Positions 13,136-27,758 of a DNA stretch of 64,000 bases are shown here, one piece after another (within the stretch, counting starts at the first letter, position 1; each line of letters starts with the position of its first letter). The notes under the pieces are model-generated. The model did not search any database. It was not told the DNA's origin and saw nothing but the letters and a program-made list of their open reading frames with translations. This stretch comes from Toxotes chatareus (lineage: Eukaryota; Chordata; Actinopteri; Toxotidae), in assembly GCA_016801885.1 (NCBI GenBank), contig CM028898.1:13118858-13182857 (forward strand), given 5' to 3'. A program made the translations under genes and the position numbers.

Positions 13136-15972
13136 GGTGTCATATATAATTCAGTATCATCTCATGTCTGCTGAAAAAAATCCACAAATACAAAATGTAG
13201 GTGGGTTTGTTTCTCTGCCAGCCATTAGAGCTCTCTGCAAGAGGAGAAAATATGTGAGGTATCGTGGACGCTTAGTGTGGGTCATGGGACAATGGCCACC
13301 TCTTAGGCACAGGTTAATGAAGCCTTTCAGAGGGCACCCGTTTTGGGCCTCCACAGGTTAATTACAGAGCAACATACTGACAGGCAGCCAAGTTGATTTT
13401 ATGCAAAGCAGACGGGTTAGAAAACCTGTGCTGTGGTGCAAGCACGGCTCTTAGCCTCCACATTTCCATGGAAGGAGCTGCATCCTCCACAATGGTCACA
13501 GCATCACTGTATCTAAAATCAGGGCTCACAACCTCTGACAGCAGATTTCATCTGTGCATTTCTGCCTCTGGCCGACTGCGTTGCAGTGACGGCTGCTATC
13601 TCTACAGGTCGCCTCGTCTCACTCTGATAAACAGAATGCCAATTTGGCCTGGGCGTCACTAACTGCATCTTTTGTATTTGTCCTTATCGTTACAGGAGGC
13701 CACCGAGCTGACATTTATTCATTTTTCATGAACAGAGCCTTGCATGTGTACACAACAACAACAACAGCAAAACTATTTCCCAGTGGCAGATTTCTGAGGA
13801 GAAACAATAACAGCCTCAAAATAAAAACCTGAAGAAGCATGGGAGGATTAATTGCTGATGCACTGGGAAGTTAAAGTGGAATGAATCGGTTAGCTTGCCA
13901 ATGTCAGACGCCCACAAGTCCGACATGACAAATGGCAAAAAGCTGAATCTGTAAACTGAACACTCACACAAATTCAAACACTAATCCCTAAAATATCATT
14001 GTCAGATTTGCTAAATCTTTCTCAAGGACATGAGAATCGTTTAACACAACATTAGAGCTTGGATTGTATTTCTGGCACGATAAGATCAAATCTATCTCCC
14101 TCATCTAAAGTCCACTTCACAGTCCAGAAACCTTCAAAGCTGCTATATCTTGGCCACAGTGGCGTGCAAGAGGGGTCGCATGAAGGCTTAAAGTGATATT
14201 TTACTAAAAATACATCTTACTAGTATCTTAAACTCACACCCTGTAGACTTGAAAGGAGGCTTGAAAAAGTTTGCAGCTTTCTCAGGGCGGTTACAATGGA
14301 CTCCAACAGCGGCCCAGTCTCTCACCAAAAAAAGCATCAAATACTCCACAGATACCTCTGGAAACACTTCCGCAGCACAACCCACTTCTTCTCTGTTCAC
14401 CCGTAGGCTCAATATGTTCCACACACTCACATTTTCTAAAAATTATGTCTAAATATGTTGTTTAAATCTTTGCACACGAGCCTCTAAAGCTCACAAACGA
14501 TCAGGTACATTGTTTGTATTCGACTGCTCACCTCTTGTTCTTCCATTGGTCACGAAAGCTGTTTTGTTACCACTTACTTAATGGCTAAACTAACAATGCA
14601 GATCCTTTAAGGTATGGTGTCTTAGTTAGAAGAAAAAGAGACAGAGTCCACATTAGAAAAAATACATTAAATACATAAGATGAGACTTGTGTAGGCTTCT
14701 CTTATTATTAAAAACAAAAATGAGTGAAATGAAATTAAATTTGCAGAGGAATAACTGTGTGCTGGACAGGTAATTACATTATCCACCACAATGTAAGCTT
14801 GATCGAGAACCTGGTAAACAAGGCTGGTTCCACAACAACAAGGCACAGTGGCTACATTCCCAGCAGTCGTACAACGAGTCAATCAGACATTCCTCACTCT
14901 GACCAATCCCTGGAGATCAACTCCTGGGTGGTAGAGCCAGGAATTGGGCCATTTGGTCTCCAAAGACACCCAGTCCAGGCCCTAACAGAGCTTACTGATC
15001 ACATTTCACAGCAGGGCCAATGCAGCCAGCAGAGCACGGCTGGTGGATCAGGGCCCAGAGGCCCGCTATAGAGACCAAAGCAGGCTGTGCTGTAGGGAGC
15101 CTGGAGAGCAGGAACGTCACCACACATAAATCCCTTAGGCACAGAAGGTAGCTTCAAGTACCTGTTCCATAATAACTCTGCTTAAAAACATGACATGACT
15201 GACATGCAACATTGTGCATCACAAACTCACAAGCATCACAATTAAAGGGGAAAAGCCATTTTTTTTCCACCATAGTGGCTGAACTAGTGTGGAATTCATA
15301 CTGTAAGAAGTTGGCATGAATGAAAGCTACACATTTACAGAGAGAGAAACTGTCTGATTATTGTAGGGTTTTTTTTTTTCATCCTCATCATTTGCCCTGC
15401 GCTGTCAGGGGAAAAATAAAATCCATGAAAATTTTGGGAGAGCTGAGATGCCCATTTGATATCTCTCTGACTGTACACTGACCCTTCTGCATGTTGTACT
15501 GTTTTATTTAATGTGACAGCATTCAATTTAGACTTTGTCCGACTACCACTGTGACTTCTACATAAAAGCGGCTCTGAGACTTAAATGAGAATGAAGCTGA
15601 AATGCGCATTTCACAATGAGGTGCATATTTGAAAGGGCCTGCACACAGGAACACACACCAAGAAAATAACAAAATAACCAACAGATGCTTGGACGGATTT
15701 GAACACGTAGATGCACGGTACACACACCAACACATCATAAAAGCTGTTTTCCCTCTTTGCAATTCTGACCAATAATAAACAGTGCTCCCAGGAACTACCT
15801 GGAGAGGCGTCATGCTTTTCCACCAGTTATAAACTTTCACAGCTTTATTTGAAACTAAATATGTTTTTTGCTGTTCACTGGTAGAAATTGTTTCCCATAA
15901 AATGCACTGACAAAATTAATTTACACGCTTTCAATGTTGAAGTGAGTTTTCCTTTCACCAAGCAGCAAACAG

Positions 15973-15978
<6 letters not shown>

Positions 15979-16008
<30 letters not shown>
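15979..16008 (+). repeat. (CT)15 microsatellite
   Basis: Thirty bases of uninterrupted CT, preceded by a C run. Confidence 0.97.
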
Positions 16009-16011
<3 letters not shown>

Positions 16012-18039
16012 ACCTTGAGAAAGCACAGAGAGAGATTTCACACTATGGGGAGAAGACAATTTTCTATCAGAGATAAGCAGATAAGTGTCCTCAGCTGGAA
16101 GTTAGAATTCTGGCTGGTTTGTTTACCTAAGAAAATGGTCTCACACGCTGAACTTCAAATGAACCGGATCTAATGCAGACACATCTGCAGTGAGCTTAAA
16201 ACAGACACTGTGAGCTGAAAAATAATGGATGTCAATCATCCCAGATGAAGGTCCAGCGCATATTATGGACAGACATTATTGTTGTGCACAGCGATGCATT
16301 AAGACAAAAAAAAAAATCTGTAATTCACATACGTAACACCATGTATATAATGTACTTAAAGTAAAAAAAAAAATCTCCTGAGAAATCCATTTATTCTTGT
16401 GCGTGTAACCAGGGCATTAAGGCAACATTCTGTAAACACAGGCCAAATTAAAACTTGTTTTTGCAATTAATTTTTGTTCTCCATAGATACCAAATAAACA
16501 TCCATGAATTCACACAATATACAGCAGGTTCGTGTTTTTATCACCATTTTTTTTTTTTCATCAAACAAGCTAAACTGTGATGTGACTGTGTACTTCAAGA
16601 CAGGTGGTAATAAAGTCTGAGGTGTTAGGTGACCTCAGCAACCGCCATCTGTCTCAGTCCATAAAGAATGAAAAGGACAGTATGCTGTTTTACCGAGGCT
16701 GTACCGGAAAACAAGTAGTGAGGATATAAGATAACACTTGTGCTCGCTCTTTAAATCTTCCACATCATTGTTTGTACATACATATAAACGGCAGAAAGGC
16801 CATAAAATCGGAGAGAACTGTAAACACGTGTCCACAGCTCTGCTGAAATAGTAATAGGCCCGTTTCATCCACAGATCAGCACCATGACAACTTGTGGCAG
16901 CAAGTGACAATAAAATAGGAAGATGCAGTAGCTGACTACTGGACTCTTTTGGTGCTACTTTTCTGAGGTTAGCTTGGTGTGTCAGGCCCAAAATACAGGG
17001 TGACCCATCGAAACACAACCAATCAATAGTCTTGTCTCTTTGAACAAAAGTAATCTGCAGATGCATGTGTATGTAAAGATGGCCTAAGGGAACTCATGAG
17101 AAAGGTTTAAACGATGTAAAACATTCTGGTTTTAGCATTTCACAGGCACAAGAAATGAGCGTTATACAAGAATCTGACATGAGTGACACGCTGATTCTTC
17201 CCCTGTACAGAATTTTCAAAAATGTCTTGTCTTGAGTAAATACAATGACACTGATGATGACACAAATTGTGAGATAATTGGCAGCATCCAGCAGTGCCAA
17301 AAATCGCATCTGTCAGAAAAACATGTTCAGCTGATGCATTTAATTTAATATTCAATGAATAAAAACACAGTTCAGGTGCATTGTGACACTCAAAGACTAA
17401 AATCTTTAAAGAGCTGGATGCTTTTTTTCCCATCTTGTATCCACCTGCACAGTGAGCATTTTTTTGTGTTAAGCCACTTAAACTATGTAACATGAGGAAA
17501 ACCAATGTGAGCTCAAATAAAGCCACTCGCCAGTTTTGACGTTAGACGTGTTGCTTGAGCAAATTGTATATAAACTTCCAAGATTATTCTAAATTGTGGG
17601 AAAAATATGCACTGGCATTTACAACACAGCGTGCTATCAGTATTACAGGTATCTTCTTTTTACACAGACTGCTCAGAGGATATGAGCTGTTTCAAGATAT
17701 TTGCTCCACAACAAGGAACAGGAACATCTCAGCAAATAGACAGGAATGTAAACAAGAAATTATTGCTTTCCAGCCAGTCACCCTGTATGTTGTCCCTTAA
17801 CTTCTTCTATCAAAAAATTACATAAAACGCTAATTCAGATTTGTATGGACTTTAGTATTTCATAGCAGGAGATCCTCAAATCAACAACATTCAGTTTTAG
17901 TGAAAACAGTAGGAGACGTTCCTTCGACAACAGGAAGCAATGACCCGTGATGGTGGAACCGCCGCTCTCCGTAGGAAGTCACACATTTCTTTTTCCTCCT
18001 TAGCCTCACCTCCCAGTGATTAGGAACATCTGCAAACAC

Positions 18040-18200
18040 AGACAGTGCTCTCCGCTTCTCTTTTCATATTTTACACAAGCAAACTCCAGCAATCATTAGG
18101 CAACATGAGCTCATCATTAACACATTCATAATTCAGTGTAATGGATTATGTAATTGCTCCATTAATCAGGGGAGCCACCCCAGCATACTCTCCTATGCAT
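18040..18200. promoter_or_regulatory. Possible conserved noncoding element
   Basis: Dense ATTA/TAAT cores (tcattaacacattcataatt, GTAATTGC, CCATTAATCAG) in non-repetitive sequence without coding potential. The call rests on motif density alone. Confidence 0.25.
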
Positions 18201-21139
18201 TAGTTTAATTATGGGAAATGCCTCTGTTAAAATAGATGCGCTGTTTGCAGTAGCAGACTTACACTGTGGGAACTTGTGCAGGCTGAAGTTTAGAGGCAGC
18301 CTGGCTTTGTATAGCCCCGAGTCCTTGTGGTACACTACTCGCAGACAGCTCTTCAATAAAATGTGTCATGGTAGAAGGGAAAAATGAAAAAGTAGGCAAA
18401 AGGGCAAATGGCTTTCAGGAAACCAGTTGTCAAGCTCAGGCGTCACTTAAGTCACATAATTTATTGACAATTGCAGCCAGAGTCTGCATGATGAATATTC
18501 CAGTTATATATGAAACTGGAAGCATCTGAAACGGATTAAGACATGTAGACATGGAGGTACTTGTCATCTGATTCCAGCAGCTGGCATGACTTGTGAGAAC
18601 TTAATCCAACACTGTCATCAGCTATTTGTCAAGGAAAAGAGATAGAGGGCTCTACACCTCCTCCTCCTTACTATTGTTGGAAGCTCAGTATGAGAGTCTG
18701 ACTGCAGTCCTTTAGTTTGAGTGACATTTGACTATCATCACCGAGGGACACTCGGCGTATTTTAGTCTCCTCATCATTGTTAAAAAGGTCAGTGACAGGC
18801 AGAGCCCCTTGTGCACTCATAAGTGCGTTGAGTGCTGACAAGAAATACCAGCCTTTGTTTAAATAAAAAAATAAACAGTTGTTCCATAAGAGAAATCGCT
18901 CTGGATATAGAGAAATTGCAGCGCACTTATCAGTCATTTTCCTTGTCTGCTTTCCTCCCCCAGATTGTACTTAAAGCGATTTTTTCTTACTTTTGCCTTG
19001 TTTCTGCACTTGGAGGGAGAGTGGTAGAGCCTGAAAATTAATATGTATTTTATATTGCTGCATATATAGTTCAGCTTAAACCACAAATCCAAATAGGACC
19101 CAAGTGATTGGTCCTTCAGTCACTACCTACACAAAACAAACAACTAAATGGTTTGTGGTTACTGTCAAGATGCTGGCAACGCTTCACACGGCTTAAAGCC
19201 TGCTGCCAATAACGCAGGCTGAGCCAAACAGAAAGACAGGGAGAGAGACACACAGAATAAAAGATGGCAAAAAATGTTTTTCCATTGTGAGAAATGCACA
19301 TGTAATGCGTGAAAAAAAAATGGAGAGCTTATGCATTCACCTCGTTCAAGTGACATTTAAATAAGCAGGAGCCATTTTCTTCCACAATCCCTCTATCCCT
19401 CCCCTTTCTCCCGTTCCCTCTGTGCCACTGTAATTTGAAGCTGTCACAAACAAATCCTCCTCACAGACCTTTCCAAATGTCAGGTTTCGTCAAGCAGGAT
19501 GACAGCCTCCAAAAATCAGGCCTTTGGAAACTTTTGTCAGGAAAACAGAGAAGTGTGAGCACACATGCGCATTTGTGGGCATTCGCCATTCACTCCTTAC
19601 ACAGCTGATGGACTAGGGAGAAGACTGACTGAGCTACTGGTGTGACAGAGTCAACTGACTCCAAAGTATTTCTCAATATTCATATGCGTTTTTTCCACTG
19701 AATCATTTACTTCCTTTTGGGAAATTACTGAAGATTTTAGTTCAATTTTCACATGGCAGGTACAGTGATCAGTCCATAACAGGTTCAACGTGTATCTAAT
19801 CTACCAACTACTGCCTGAACATGCTGTGCCCTCAGTCAAACAAGTTCCCAAGCCTGCAGGGACTGGTCTGGAGAAATGCTGTTCAGCAAAGTATAAACAA
19901 GAACTGTATGCTACTTGAGATGGCAGCTTTCTGAGGAAAAATCTACCCCAACATTCTACAACTGACTTCTACACATCACCTTGGCAATTGTTAGAACAAT
20001 TACAATCAGTGGACTCAAAAAGGTTAGACGTAGTACCTGCACTTTCAGTCTAAAACTACATAAATAAACCTTTTTATTTTGATTAAGTGGCATAACAGGT
20101 AAAGCCAGAAAAATGGAGGTTGAAAAACACAAAAAATGATAAATAAGAAAAATAAGATATCACATTTTCAGCAGTGATGCCCCATTCAGGCCTTTTAGTC
20201 TGAAGGGATGTATGAGAGGTAACTGGACTAGGCTGGGGGGAAAAAATGAGAATGTGATAAATGCAGCTTGCTCAGAGGAAACAAAACAAAACAAAAAAAT
20301 TCTTAATACATATTTCATCCATCAATACAGGCAGAAGCTGCACAGAAAAGCCTGGCATAGGTCAGAGACAACAATTCAGTGACTATCCATTAAAATTTTA
20401 CATAATTTTAATAACCTCTGGCACAAAGAAAGTTAACCAGAAACTGTTAGCAGAGTGTGCAATCTCAAGAGTCATTTTGCTGCCCCGAGAGTGCGGGAAT
20501 GAGATGAGGGAGAGCAAGAGGAGCTAATCAACTCTTACTCTTCAGTGGCATTTCATGCACTGTCTGCCACTAGTTTAGCGTGCACAAAGGGCACCAAACA
20601 TCAATAAGTCAACACGCTGCTGTAGCAGAAGTGGATCCAGACTCCTCAGCCATGAAAACGGAGACATGTCTTAATAGAAAGTGCAAAATTAAATTAATTT
20701 TGTAGCTGAACTGCTTGAGGGATAAAAGTGTCTTAAGTTAACATGGCAAGTGTAAAGAAAAGTTTAATGCAAAAGGAAAATCTGACCCCCGCAACAAGAC
20801 CTGGCATGGACTGAGCAAACTAAATCCGCATTTCTTAAGACACAGCTCCTGAGTACAAAAAAAGCTGCCTGCTCACTGCACCTTGTATAAGATGCTGAGC
20901 CAATAGAGGTGGTGGGCGGGGAGAGGGAGGCAGAAAGGTTAGAGGAAAAAGAGAGACGGAAGGAAAAAAAAAAAAAACTCTTTTCTGTCTTTTCATTTTG
21001 AAGAAGTTTGTAATGCTATCTTCTAATCTGTGCCACCGCAGCTGCACATCGTGTCACTATGTCCAGAAGGCCAGACTGGTTTTGGGCTTTTTTTAGTTGC
21101 CCCCCGCCCCCCAACCACCACTTCTCTCCTCCTCGTTGC

Positions 21140-21420
21140 CTTGCATCAGGCACACGATCTGAGGCTTTAATATGGCTGCCAATGGCAACAGCCATTTAAT
21201 AACAATGCAATAGTTCCTCACAGCAGTAGTCCAGTGTCGCTCATACACCCCGCCGTGTGCAGATGGTACATTGTGGTTTCCGAAAACATTCTCCCTTCTG
21301 AGATGTTTTTCCTCTCTCACCCAACACACTCGCTGCCCTTTCAGTCAGCAATATTTAACTCTCTTCTTGATAGAAACAACATACAATTACTCGACAGCCT
21401 ATATGGTCTTATTTCGTAAC
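21140..21420. promoter_or_regulatory. Possible conserved element with RFX X-box-like site
   Basis: GCTGCC-AAT-GGCAAC at 21175-21189 is close to the palindromic X-box bound by RFX factors (GTTGCC-N-GGCAAC). It sits in a complex, non-repetitive segment with no coding potential. Occupancy and conservation are inference. Confidence 0.3.
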
Positions 21421-21609
21421 AGGTCAGCCGAAGTGCCCCCCCGACGGGTGATCTGGGTGTGTGTATGTTTGTGTGTTTGTGTGTGAGTGTGGTTGGCGGT
21501 AAGCCTCTTGCATGTGCCTCACAGCCTCCTGCAGTGGGGGACATCTGGAGGAGGCGTAACCGTGTACACAGAGAAAAGAAGAAGAGTTCAGGCCTGAAAT
21601 ATCATCCTC

Positions 21610-21920
21610 CAAGGACATAACTGGCTTTCATTAACATACAAAGGGGTAAATGGCAGTGGAGATTTATTCAAATCAACATGGCTAATGTTTCCATAAGCCA
21701 GTCACCTTGCCAAGTTACCCTAAAACACATTCCCTCCATGAGTGGCCCTTCCTCCGACTCGCCGCTGAGAGCAATTAGGGCACATTTTGATGAAAATGAC
21801 CGGTAATTCAGGGTAAGGAAAAAGCTTCAGAACAACCATTTCACAAGGTAGATGTTCATTATGCGCCAGCAGGGAAGAGCCTCCTCTTAATAGAGTGCCA
21901 GCCATAAACATCCCTCATCA
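21610..21920. promoter_or_regulatory. Possible conserved noncoding element
   Basis: Complex, repeat-free sequence with CATTAACATACAAAG, AGCAATTAGGG and CGGTAATTCAGG motifs and evenly mixed composition. Open frames through it are short and do not resemble proteins. No conservation data. Confidence 0.22.
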
Positions 21921-22574
21921 TCACCAGGCCTGCCATTTGATCTCACCTCTGGGGTTTCTGCACTGGGCATCTTCATTCATTTCTTCTGTGTTTGACTGTC
22001 TGTTTACTCAGTAATGGACTCTGCCCAGAGAGTTGTTAAGGTGGAACAAAGTGAAAGTGCCCGACACTCTGTTGTGGCTGTGATTAACGACTGAATTAGA
22101 AAACAACTCCAGGTCACCTTCTTTAACATCAAGATGGATGATCTAATGCGACAACCTCACAGCCTTTATTATAGGTGAGCTACAACCTGGATCACAGGAG
22201 GAGCAATGCAACTGCGTTTCAACTTTTCCATGAACCTGCAATCAATAAACACTGTTCTGTAAATAACTGACAAAAATAAGAACCAACATGAGATGCTTTA
22301 TGAGCATCTTGATAATAAGCATCTCACTGATGAGTGTGCATGCAACTGTGTCCACCACTGTCTGTAAAGCCTTAGTTAGCATTGCCCTAGTTCAACTGTG
22401 TATGTGCCATCTCTCCTGTCACAGGCAGTTTACAAGACTGGGAACGAGGGTTGCCATCTGTCCCACCTCAATGGGGTGCACAGAGGGACGTTTTGCACAG
22501 TTTTGGCATGCCTGACTTCCCCTAATGCTGCACAAATGTTTAGAGACATTACATAAGCAATGAGACCTTCACTA

Positions 22575-22600
22575 GGGTGGAGGGTGGGGGGTGAGGGGGG
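22575..22600 (+). other. G-quadruplex motif
   Basis: Four G runs (GGG, GGG, six G, six G) with loops TGGA, T and TGA fit the canonical G3+N1-7 rule on the plus strand. No promoter or gene is adjacent. Confidence 0.75.
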
Positions 22601-25600
22601 TTGGAGATGGGTCCATGCAGACAAGGAGGAGAAAAAGCAAGAGAGATCAGAAAGTCTGAGTCCTTTCATTCTCCTGACTAAACACACTTTGAGGCAGACA
22701 ATAGCACTACAGGGCAGCACTGGTGTTGCTATAGGGTACAGGTAGAGGATAAAATACCAACCAAGAAGTTCTGTTTGAAGGCCTTTCAAATGCCAAGACC
22801 CCACATGGAGAGTTTTCACACCTTTCAGACAGGATTGTATAACCCTGGAAAGTTTTCACAGCTCCAGTAATTTTGTCTTACATCTAAATTCTGGGCATGT
22901 AAACCACAAACTAGACCAGCACTAGCTTCTGGTTTGATTTGATTAAGGATGTTGTGGCAAAGCAGTGTCACAAAAGCAGTGAGGAGCAACTTTTTTGAAA
23001 GACTATCCTACGATGGGTCCAAAACTTTAACGTTCAGAAGTGGTATACTGCAAGAGTGGAACATTTCACCTGTCATTTCTATTTCATAATTGTGTTGATG
23101 ATACCAACACAGTGGTCTCACTAATATGAAAGAGTGAGCCTGATGCCTTAGCACAGTTGTTGGTCTGAATATGCTTTAAAAAATTGGTTAAAGTGGGAAG
23201 TCAGTGAGAGGAGGCAATCACAAAACAAGAACTAGAGTTTACTCAGTGCAAGGAATGGTGATACTGAGCTCAATGAAATATAGCCTTTGCTGGAAATCAG
23301 GAAGAAGAGGAATAGCAAGTTGATGCACATAGCCCTGAGTGCAGTACAGCCAATGGAAAGACATGTACACGATGAATGTCCTGGGAGAGGTTTAAAATAC
23401 TGAGACATGTTGCAATGGACACCTGGAACCACATTTGTATGCAATTCTCTTTCACAGGAAAACAAGATGAGATTTCACTAGAAAGCTAAAGCAGCCAGCA
23501 CGAAATAGACAGGGCAGGCAAATAGAAAAAAATAAGAGGAGATAAATTTAGTTCCAAAATATAATCACTACTCTGACACAACAGCAACATATAGAGCAAA
23601 AGTGGAAAAACCAATTTCCAAGCATGCATACGTTTGCTTACATTTACTTGACCAGCACCCCAACTGTAAACAGCCCCACTGGAACTGTCGCAGTGGGCAA
23701 ATCTCAACAGCTGTGTTGAGTTTTCTCACACAGTGGCAAACTATACTCTTTTTTTAAGGAAAAGTGCTAACTTTCAAGGACACTTGGACATCTTGTCAGA
23801 CAAAAAGGTAAGTTTAAGTGAAAAGCTTTTCTGCAAAAGTGTGACACAAATTCCCAGTGACAGCGACAGTGGCAGTACATTTTCTCCACCTCAGTCCATT
23901 TTTTAACTTCTAATTCTGGAAAAAGATAACTTAATGTTGCCTCGAAGTATGAACTTGCCACTCTGTCCTTCCACCACATGCGCACCTTGTTGCTCCTGGT
24001 CTCTCTGCACTCTTTTTGAAATAAATGACTACTGGACACTTTTTCTCTTGTTATCGCTGCTGGTGCGAGTGTATGGTCTATATTAGAGCCAAGCCATGTT
24101 GTGATTAAATTGTGAACTGACAATGTGTTTTGACCACATGACGGCTGTCAGTTCATTGTGAGCACACGTGAGCAGTATAAGCTGAAACACTGTGTGGTCA
24201 AGCCCGGTTGAGTACTGGATGGTTCTATTTCTTTGGGTACAAACTAAACAATTACTCACAAAACCCTCAACGTCCACAGCAGAGACCCAGACACATTGTT
24301 GTACATTCTTACAGACATAGTTTGGCAAGTTGTGCAGATACGAAACCAAGGACGAATCATTTCTTTGCTCCTATAGCTTGGGCTGCCTGCACCGGCATCC
24401 CAAGGGTGGGGGTGAGGACTCCATGAGCCTTTGTGTGCCCTCCCTCACTGTCAGGTGAAAAGACATGGCTGTCACATGGCTCTAAGGCCACATGGCTATC
24501 TACACTCTCCCCAGGCCATCAGTGGAGTTAGCTGTAACAACAATGACAGCATGGGGGAGTTGGCCGTACGAAACTGGAAGGAAATTTACTTGGACACGAT
24601 CAGCTATGACTTAGGTCACAAGGCCACACAGCAATGGTAAGAAATAAAACAGGTCTGGGCCAGAAAATTTCACTCACATGTCACTGTGTAGTTGTGCTGT
24701 CCTTTAAGCCCTGTTACCTCACTTGGGATGAAACTGCAGAATAGTAAAGCAGTTGAATCTGCTCAGTTTTAAACTGTAAATTTTTTTAATCAGCGCCATC
24801 ATGTCACTTGACAGTAGTTGGTTCTCCAGCCTCTGAAACTGCAGGTCAGACTGAGAAAATGTGTGGCTGTCTGCTGGGATTTACTGTGAGCTCAACTGTA
24901 ACAATGTCCACGTGCCACGAGATGTTCTCAAATGTTACAAATACTACTGAATGAAATCTTACAGGATCTGCCAGCTGTTGATAATTTCAGTATCAGTATA
25001 AATAAATCATAATCTAGACGCTTGATCTCAGCAGCACTCGTGGACATATCATTGGCTTTCACTGTATTTAAATCACCACAGTAGGCACAACGGTGAGGAA
25101 ACTCTAACAGTGATACCACCCTACCCTCCATGAAAGAGCCTACAGCCTACTTACCACCTATGCTGACCTCAATCGCAGATTTTATTACTTCCTGGTATTG
25201 CACACATACTGTGAGGTTTCCCAGTGCTTCTTCAAATGTATCTATGTTAATGGTGCTATATGAAATGCACGCATATCTGTGAAGACATTTGTACTGCACA
25301 GAATTTGCCAGAAAACGAGACAACGCAACAGCTTCATTAACTGGGCTGATATGCAGATACACGAGGATAAGCTTCAGATAAAGATGTGTGATAAAGTGTT
25401 GAGTACAGCAGGCTTCTTAGGCCGACTGTGCAGCGAGGGATCATGCTGCTGCTACCATGGTGGTCCTTTTTCCTCCTTCGTAGCCTGCCCTGCAATTAAT
25501 GATGCACAGTGATTTTCCTGGAACCACCCCCCCAACCTGTCTTTGTGCGTCTGTACGTATTTATGTATGTGACTGTGTTTGTGCATGCTTGCATTTACGA

Positions 25601-25959
25601 GAGAACATTTTCTCTCCTGTGCACCAGAAAGATAACCACTGAATTTGTATTCAGTAATGAGGCCGGGTCTGGGAATGATGTTGAATTGGTAAGCATGCAC
25701 CATCTCCCATAATTCCATTTAGCAGTCCTGTAAACACTTACACATGCAGGTGGTAGTTATGGCAGCCCCCCCTGCCCTCAGCTCTCATCAGGCTCACACA
25801 TCTCTAAAGAAACCAAGGGCAGGAGAGGAGGAGATATTGCAAATCACATTATAGGACATGAAATTAATCCACCCTCCCCAAACATTTGGCCTTCACACAG
25901 TTTAACCTTGAAACTGCTTTTTACTTCCTTGCATGAGGACTTCATAACCCCCCCTCCAT

Positions 25960-26310
25960 CACATCCAAAAGAACGAGTCTGACATTACAACAATGGCTCT
26001 GCCGAGGTAATTATTCAATAGGATCCTTCACCGTGCTGATGATACGTTGTAATTTCATTTCACTTACGTCTGTTTCATAATGTAATATACAATTGAGCAG
26101 GGGCACTTTACGTCCCAAAAGACCACTTCCTTCTTAAGATAATAAAAGCCTTTTGTGCTTGCCTTTGAGAAATCCTTGGTGGATTATGTGAGTGCGGATT
26201 CAGGAGCACATCAATTAATATACATTAAATGAAGGAGTATTAAGTTGTAAGAAAATAATTAATAACTCTAATTGCTGTGCCGCTGCTTCGCCCAACGACA
26301 TCGTACCTTA
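25960..26310. promoter_or_regulatory. Possible conserved noncoding element rich in homeodomain cores
   Basis: Contains AGGTAATTATTC, ATCAATTAATATAC, AAATAATTAATAAC and CTAATTGCTG within 350 bp, plus CpG near its right end (TGCCGCTGCTTCGCCCAACG). This is one of the densest TAATTA clusters in the window. Enhancer function is inferred. Confidence 0.3.
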
Positions 26311-27758
26311 ATGCTAACAGGACTGTCTGACATCGCCTACAGGGGCCAGGGTACAAGTGTTTCTTGACCTTTTACATGGCTGAAAGACATTGCACTTCCA
26401 CTTTATTACATGGTCACCTCACTCTCCCCTGATACTAATGTAGAGGGGTACAAGATAAAAGCACAGAGTGACTGTAACATCCAATCAAATAACAGCAGAG
26501 AACGTCCTATCTGCTCGGCAACGCTGAAACCACACGAGGTTCAGCTCTACTAGTTTCAGGCAGAAGAAAATACATCTGTTTGTGATAGAGAATACTGTAG
26601 ATCTCTTATACTGGCCCTATCACTGGATCTTGTCCCTTTGTATAGTACAGAGAATAACGCTGGCACAGGGTTCCACTTTCCCCGTTACCATGAAAAAGAC
26701 ATCCACGTCTCCAATTATCCTTTACCCCTGTGTAGCTCCACAAAACACAATCGCTGCCACTGTCAATGAAATTATAGCAATGGGGGAGTAAGCGATGACA
26801 GGGGAAAAATCTTACAGCCCCACCCCACCCCCTCAAACAAGTACACACACATACACACTCTTCCATGTGCTGAAAAACAAAGACGCAGAATGCCTCAGGA
26901 GAACAAGGAAGCAAAGAAATGGGAATGACAAGCAAAATGTTTCTTTGAGATATCTTTCCAATATACCATTTCTAAAGGTTAGACGAGTTTTGAAGCCAAG
27001 AGAGAGTAGCTCCGGCTGACTGATGACACCTTTAGTTGCTGTGAGTAGTGAAGATACTGAGTATTTTCCACTGTAGCGCTCTGTTTTAAACTTATTCACT
27101 TTGACCGAGACCGAGATCCATGGCAAGAATTACTGTCTTGATCAGTTTACAGTTCTACCTCCATGTTTTTTTCAAAAATTACCCTGGCTTTCAGCTAAAT
27201 CAATCTTGCCTTTGGTTGGAGATAATGAGCATGTTCGCCAAGCTTCAAATGAACACCGTTGCTCCGGGGCTCCTTAGCTCAACACAGTCACATCATGCAG
27301 ACACTTTTGAGGAAGGCAGAAAAGAGAAGTCTTAGCCTTCAGAGACCAATTAAAAACACATATTCAAATTGACCTAAAAGAAGCACAGCAAGGCATTCAT
27401 TTACAGTGCTGCCCCGTCCCTATAGCTTCACTCGCTATCAGGTTCATCCCAATTGTTTTCAACTCTGACAAACAAACAATCTCAACAGAGTGGAAAGACT
27501 TGGGATAAAAAAAAAAAAAAAGAATCTGTCTCATCTCTGCAGGATCAAAGACTATATCGAGAGGTAGTGAGCGCACAGAGATATACTAATTTTCACACAA
27601 CATGCGCTCACTTTTATTCAAAGAACGTGGAGGCAGGATTTACCAGCTCAGTTGCACAGTATGCATACATTAGATGATCCTTATTATAGACCATATACAA
27701 CCTTGTATAGACAGGACGAATGAAATGTACCATGTGTTACATAACAGCAACATAACTA

